Below, piece by piece: positions 62,255 through 64,000 of a DNA stretch of 64,000 nt; the stretch's first letter is position 1; each line of letters begins with the position of its first letter. Under the pieces are notes generated by a model that was not told the origin of the DNA, did not search any database, and saw only the letters and a program-made list of their open reading frames with translations. The translations under genes were made by a program, and so were the position numbers. The DNA comes from Bacteroides sp. GM023 (GTDB taxonomy: Bacteria > Bacteroidota > Bacteroidia > Bacteroidales > Bacteroidaceae), in NCBI RefSeq assembly GCF_014750685.1, contig NZ_JAAXGE010000007.1, forward strand, positions 434,001 through 498,000, read 5' to 3'.

Positions 62255-64000
62255 ATGAAACGAATCTTTGTTAGCTTGGTGTATATCTGTTTGGTTCTGA
62301 TGACATATGCTCATGAACCGGAGTTCTCAACAGCCGGATTTTTCCGATTACCGGATACTGGCCGTGAAGTGTATTCAATGAATCCGGCCTGGCGTTTCTA
62401 TAAAGGGAGCGTTATCGGTGCCGAAGCAAAGGAATTTGATGATAAAGCCTGGCGGGTAGTCTCTTTGCCTGACGGCATCGAGTATCTTCCTACCGAAGCC
62501 AGCGGATGCATCAACTATCAGGGAGAGATTTGGTATCGCAAACATTTTACTCCATCGGATGCGCTGAAAGGAAAGAAGTTATTTCTGCACTTTGAAGCCA
62601 TCATGGGGAAAAGCAAGATTTATGTAAACGGTAAACTGTTGGCGGAGCACTTCGGTGGTTATCTCCCCGTATCGGTAGATGTGACCGATGCTTTGAAGTG
62701 GGGAGAAGATAATGTCATTGCCGTATGGGCTGATAATAGTGACGATCCTGCTTATGCTCCCGGAAAACCACAGGATGTACTGGACTATACTTACTTCGGC
62801 GGTATTTACCGGGACTGTTGGCTGATTGCGCATAATCAGGTGTTTATAACAGACCCGAACTACGAGAATGAAATAGCCGGAGGCGGATTGTTTATATCTA
62901 CAGATAATATTTCAGAACAGTCAGCGGATATTTTGTTGAAAGCGCATATACGCAATGATAACAAACAGAATTTTGCAGGAAACATCGGCTATTCGTTAGT
63001 AGACCGGGACGGAAAAGAAGTAGCGTCGTCGGATGTGAAACTAAGTATCCGTAAAGGGGATGTGATAAGCCGCAGTTGTAAGATGAAAGTGGAACAACCT
63101 CATTTATGGACGCCTTCATCACCGTATTTGTATAATCTGTATGTACGTATTTATGATAAGAATGGGATGGTCGTGGATGGGTATCGCCGCCGTGTGGGTA
63201 TCCGTAGCATTGAGTTTAAAGGCAAGGATGGTTTTTGGCTGAACGGAAAACCATATGGAAAGCCGTTGATAGGCGCCAATCGCCATCAGGATTTTGCAGT
63301 GGTGGGAAATGCGGTAGCCAACAGTATTCATTGGCGTGATGCCAAGAAACTGAAAGACTTGGGGCTGGAAGTGATTCGAAACGCGCATTGTCCACAAGAC
63401 CCCGCGTTTATGGATGCTTGTGACGAACTCGGTCTGTTTGTTATCGTGAATACTCCGGGATGGCAATTTTGGAATGATGAACCGATTTTTGCCAAGCGGG
63501 TTTATAATGATATTCGTAATTTGGTTCGTCGTGACCGTAATCATCCTTGTGTGTGGTTGTGGGAACCGATATTGAACGAGACATGGTATCCCGAAGATTT
63601 TGCCGGACGTGTGAAAACAATCGTCGATGAAGAATATCCTTACCCGTCTTGTTATTCAGGATGTGATACACAGGCAAGGGGAGCGCAATATTTCCCGGTT
63701 CAGTTCTGCCACCCGATGGAAGTGTCGAAACGCGACCCGAAGATTACTTATTTTACACGTGAATGGGGAGATAATGTAGATAACTGGAGTTCGCACAACT
63801 CTCCGAGCCGTACAGCCCGTAACTGGGGAGAACAACCTATGTTGGTACAGGCTGCGCATTATGCTTCTCCATATTATGACTATACTTGTTATGATGCTTT
63901 GTACAAGGAATCTCCCTGGCATGTCGGTGGTTGTTTGTGGCATTCGTTCGATCATCAGCGCGGTTATCATCCCGATCCTTTCTATGGCGGAGTGATGGAT
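62255..64000 (+). CDS. GH2 glycoside hydrolase, 3' end beyond the window
   Basis: The frame is open from ATG 62255 to the window edge (582 codons). A signal peptide (about 1-20) is followed by the GH2 sugar-binding domain (about 45-190; GSVIG, YFGGIYRDCWL), an immunoglobulin-like domain (about 205-310) and the TIM barrel from about 315 (IGANRHQDFA). The acid/base Glu442 (PILNETW) and nucleophile Glu503 (FTREWGD) are both present. GH2 covers beta-galactosidases, beta-mannosidases and beta-glucuronidases; galactosidase would suit the neighbouring GH20, but specificity is open. It is the last visible gene of the second PUL. Confidence 0.88.
   Translation, partial: MKRIFVSLVYICLVLMTYAHEPEFSTAGFFRLPDTGREVYSMNPAWRFYKGSVIGAEAKEFDDKAWRVVSLPDGIEYLPTEASGCINYQGEIWYRKHFTPSDALKGKKLFLHFEAIMGKSKIYVNGKLLAEHFGGYLPVSVDVTDALKWGEDNVIAVWADNSDDPAYAPGKPQDVLDYTYFGGIYRDCWLIAHNQVFITDPNYENEIAGGGLFISTDNISEQSADILLKAHIRNDNKQNFAGNIGYSLVDRDGKEVASSDVKLSIRKGDVISRSCKMKVEQPHLWTPSSPYLYNLYVRIYDKNGMVVDGYRRRVGIRSIEFKGKDGFWLNGKPYGKPLIGANRHQDFAVVGNAVANSIHWRDAKKLKDLGLEVIRNAHCPQDPAFMDACDELGLFVIVNTPGWQFWNDEPIFAKRVYNDIRNLVRRDRNHPCVWLWEPILNETWYPEDFAGRVKTIVDEEYPYPSCYSGCDTQARGAQYFPVQFCHPMEVSKRDPKITYFTREWGDNVDNWSSHNSPSRTARNWGEQPMLVQAAHYASPYYDYTCYDALYKESPWHVGGCLWHSFDHQRGYHPDPFYGGVMD

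Overview
The window is chromosomal DNA of a gut Bacteroides. The evidence is three SusC/SusD outer-membrane glycan-uptake pairs, two one-protein hybrid two-component sensors (HTCS), lipoproteins with acid-rich residues after the lipid cysteine, and Bacteroides-type -7 promoter boxes (TAnnTTTG). As far as I recall, gene order resembles the B. thetaiotaomicron region from cdaA through an arabinogalactan locus (BT3674-BT3687) to pta-ackA. The second locus on the right differs from the starch locus I remember there, so a related species is more likely. That comparison is from memory and was not computed.

Layout. 1-1026: the end of folP and cdaA (cyclic di-AMP synthesis). 1222-9233: a secreted glycosidase cluster, GH35, GH43, GH51 and GH97. 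9336-11485: a TonB-C/DUF4488 protein and an AAA ATPase. 11486-12338: an 850-bp non-coding stretch holding a symmetric palindromic repeat element. 12339-13337: a reverse-strand GH43. 13579-36352: a large polysaccharide utilisation locus (PUL): HTCS, two SusC/SusD pairs, a glycan-binding-type lipoprotein, surface GH16, two GH43_24-type exo-galactanases, and GH154-, GH145- and GH105-type enzymes. 36355-39574, mostly reverse strand: GNAT, DUF2156 and LrgA/LrgB. 39772-44124: pta-ackA, a glycosyltransferase and radC. 44173-64000: a second PUL with a divergent HTCS, SusC/SusD, surface GH16, two fimbrillin-like/GLUG lipoproteins, GH20 and a GH2 cut by the window edge.

How the genes fit together. The first PUL reads as an arabinogalactan-protein system. 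A surface GH16 would cut the beta-1,3-galactan backbone and SusC/SusD pairs would import the pieces. Exo-galactanases would trim the backbone, while GH145 (rhamnose cap), GH154 (glucuronate) and GH105 (unsaturated uronate) would strip side chains. The neighbouring GH35, GH43, GH51 and GH97 enzymes could remove galactose and arabinose. The second PUL combines an endo-acting GH16 with GH20 and GH2 exo-enzymes, which would suit a glycan with beta-linked HexNAc and galactose such as poly-LacNAc. That substrate is a hypothesis. Its tandem GLUG lipoproteins are the least explained proteins in the window.

The strongest non-coding signals are the symmetric element at 11498-12157, a 27-bp-stem hairpin directly upstream of the AAA ATPase, and repeat arrays in divergent or upstream regions that could be HTCS operators. 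I found no tRNA, rRNA, CRISPR array, insertion sequence or phage genes.
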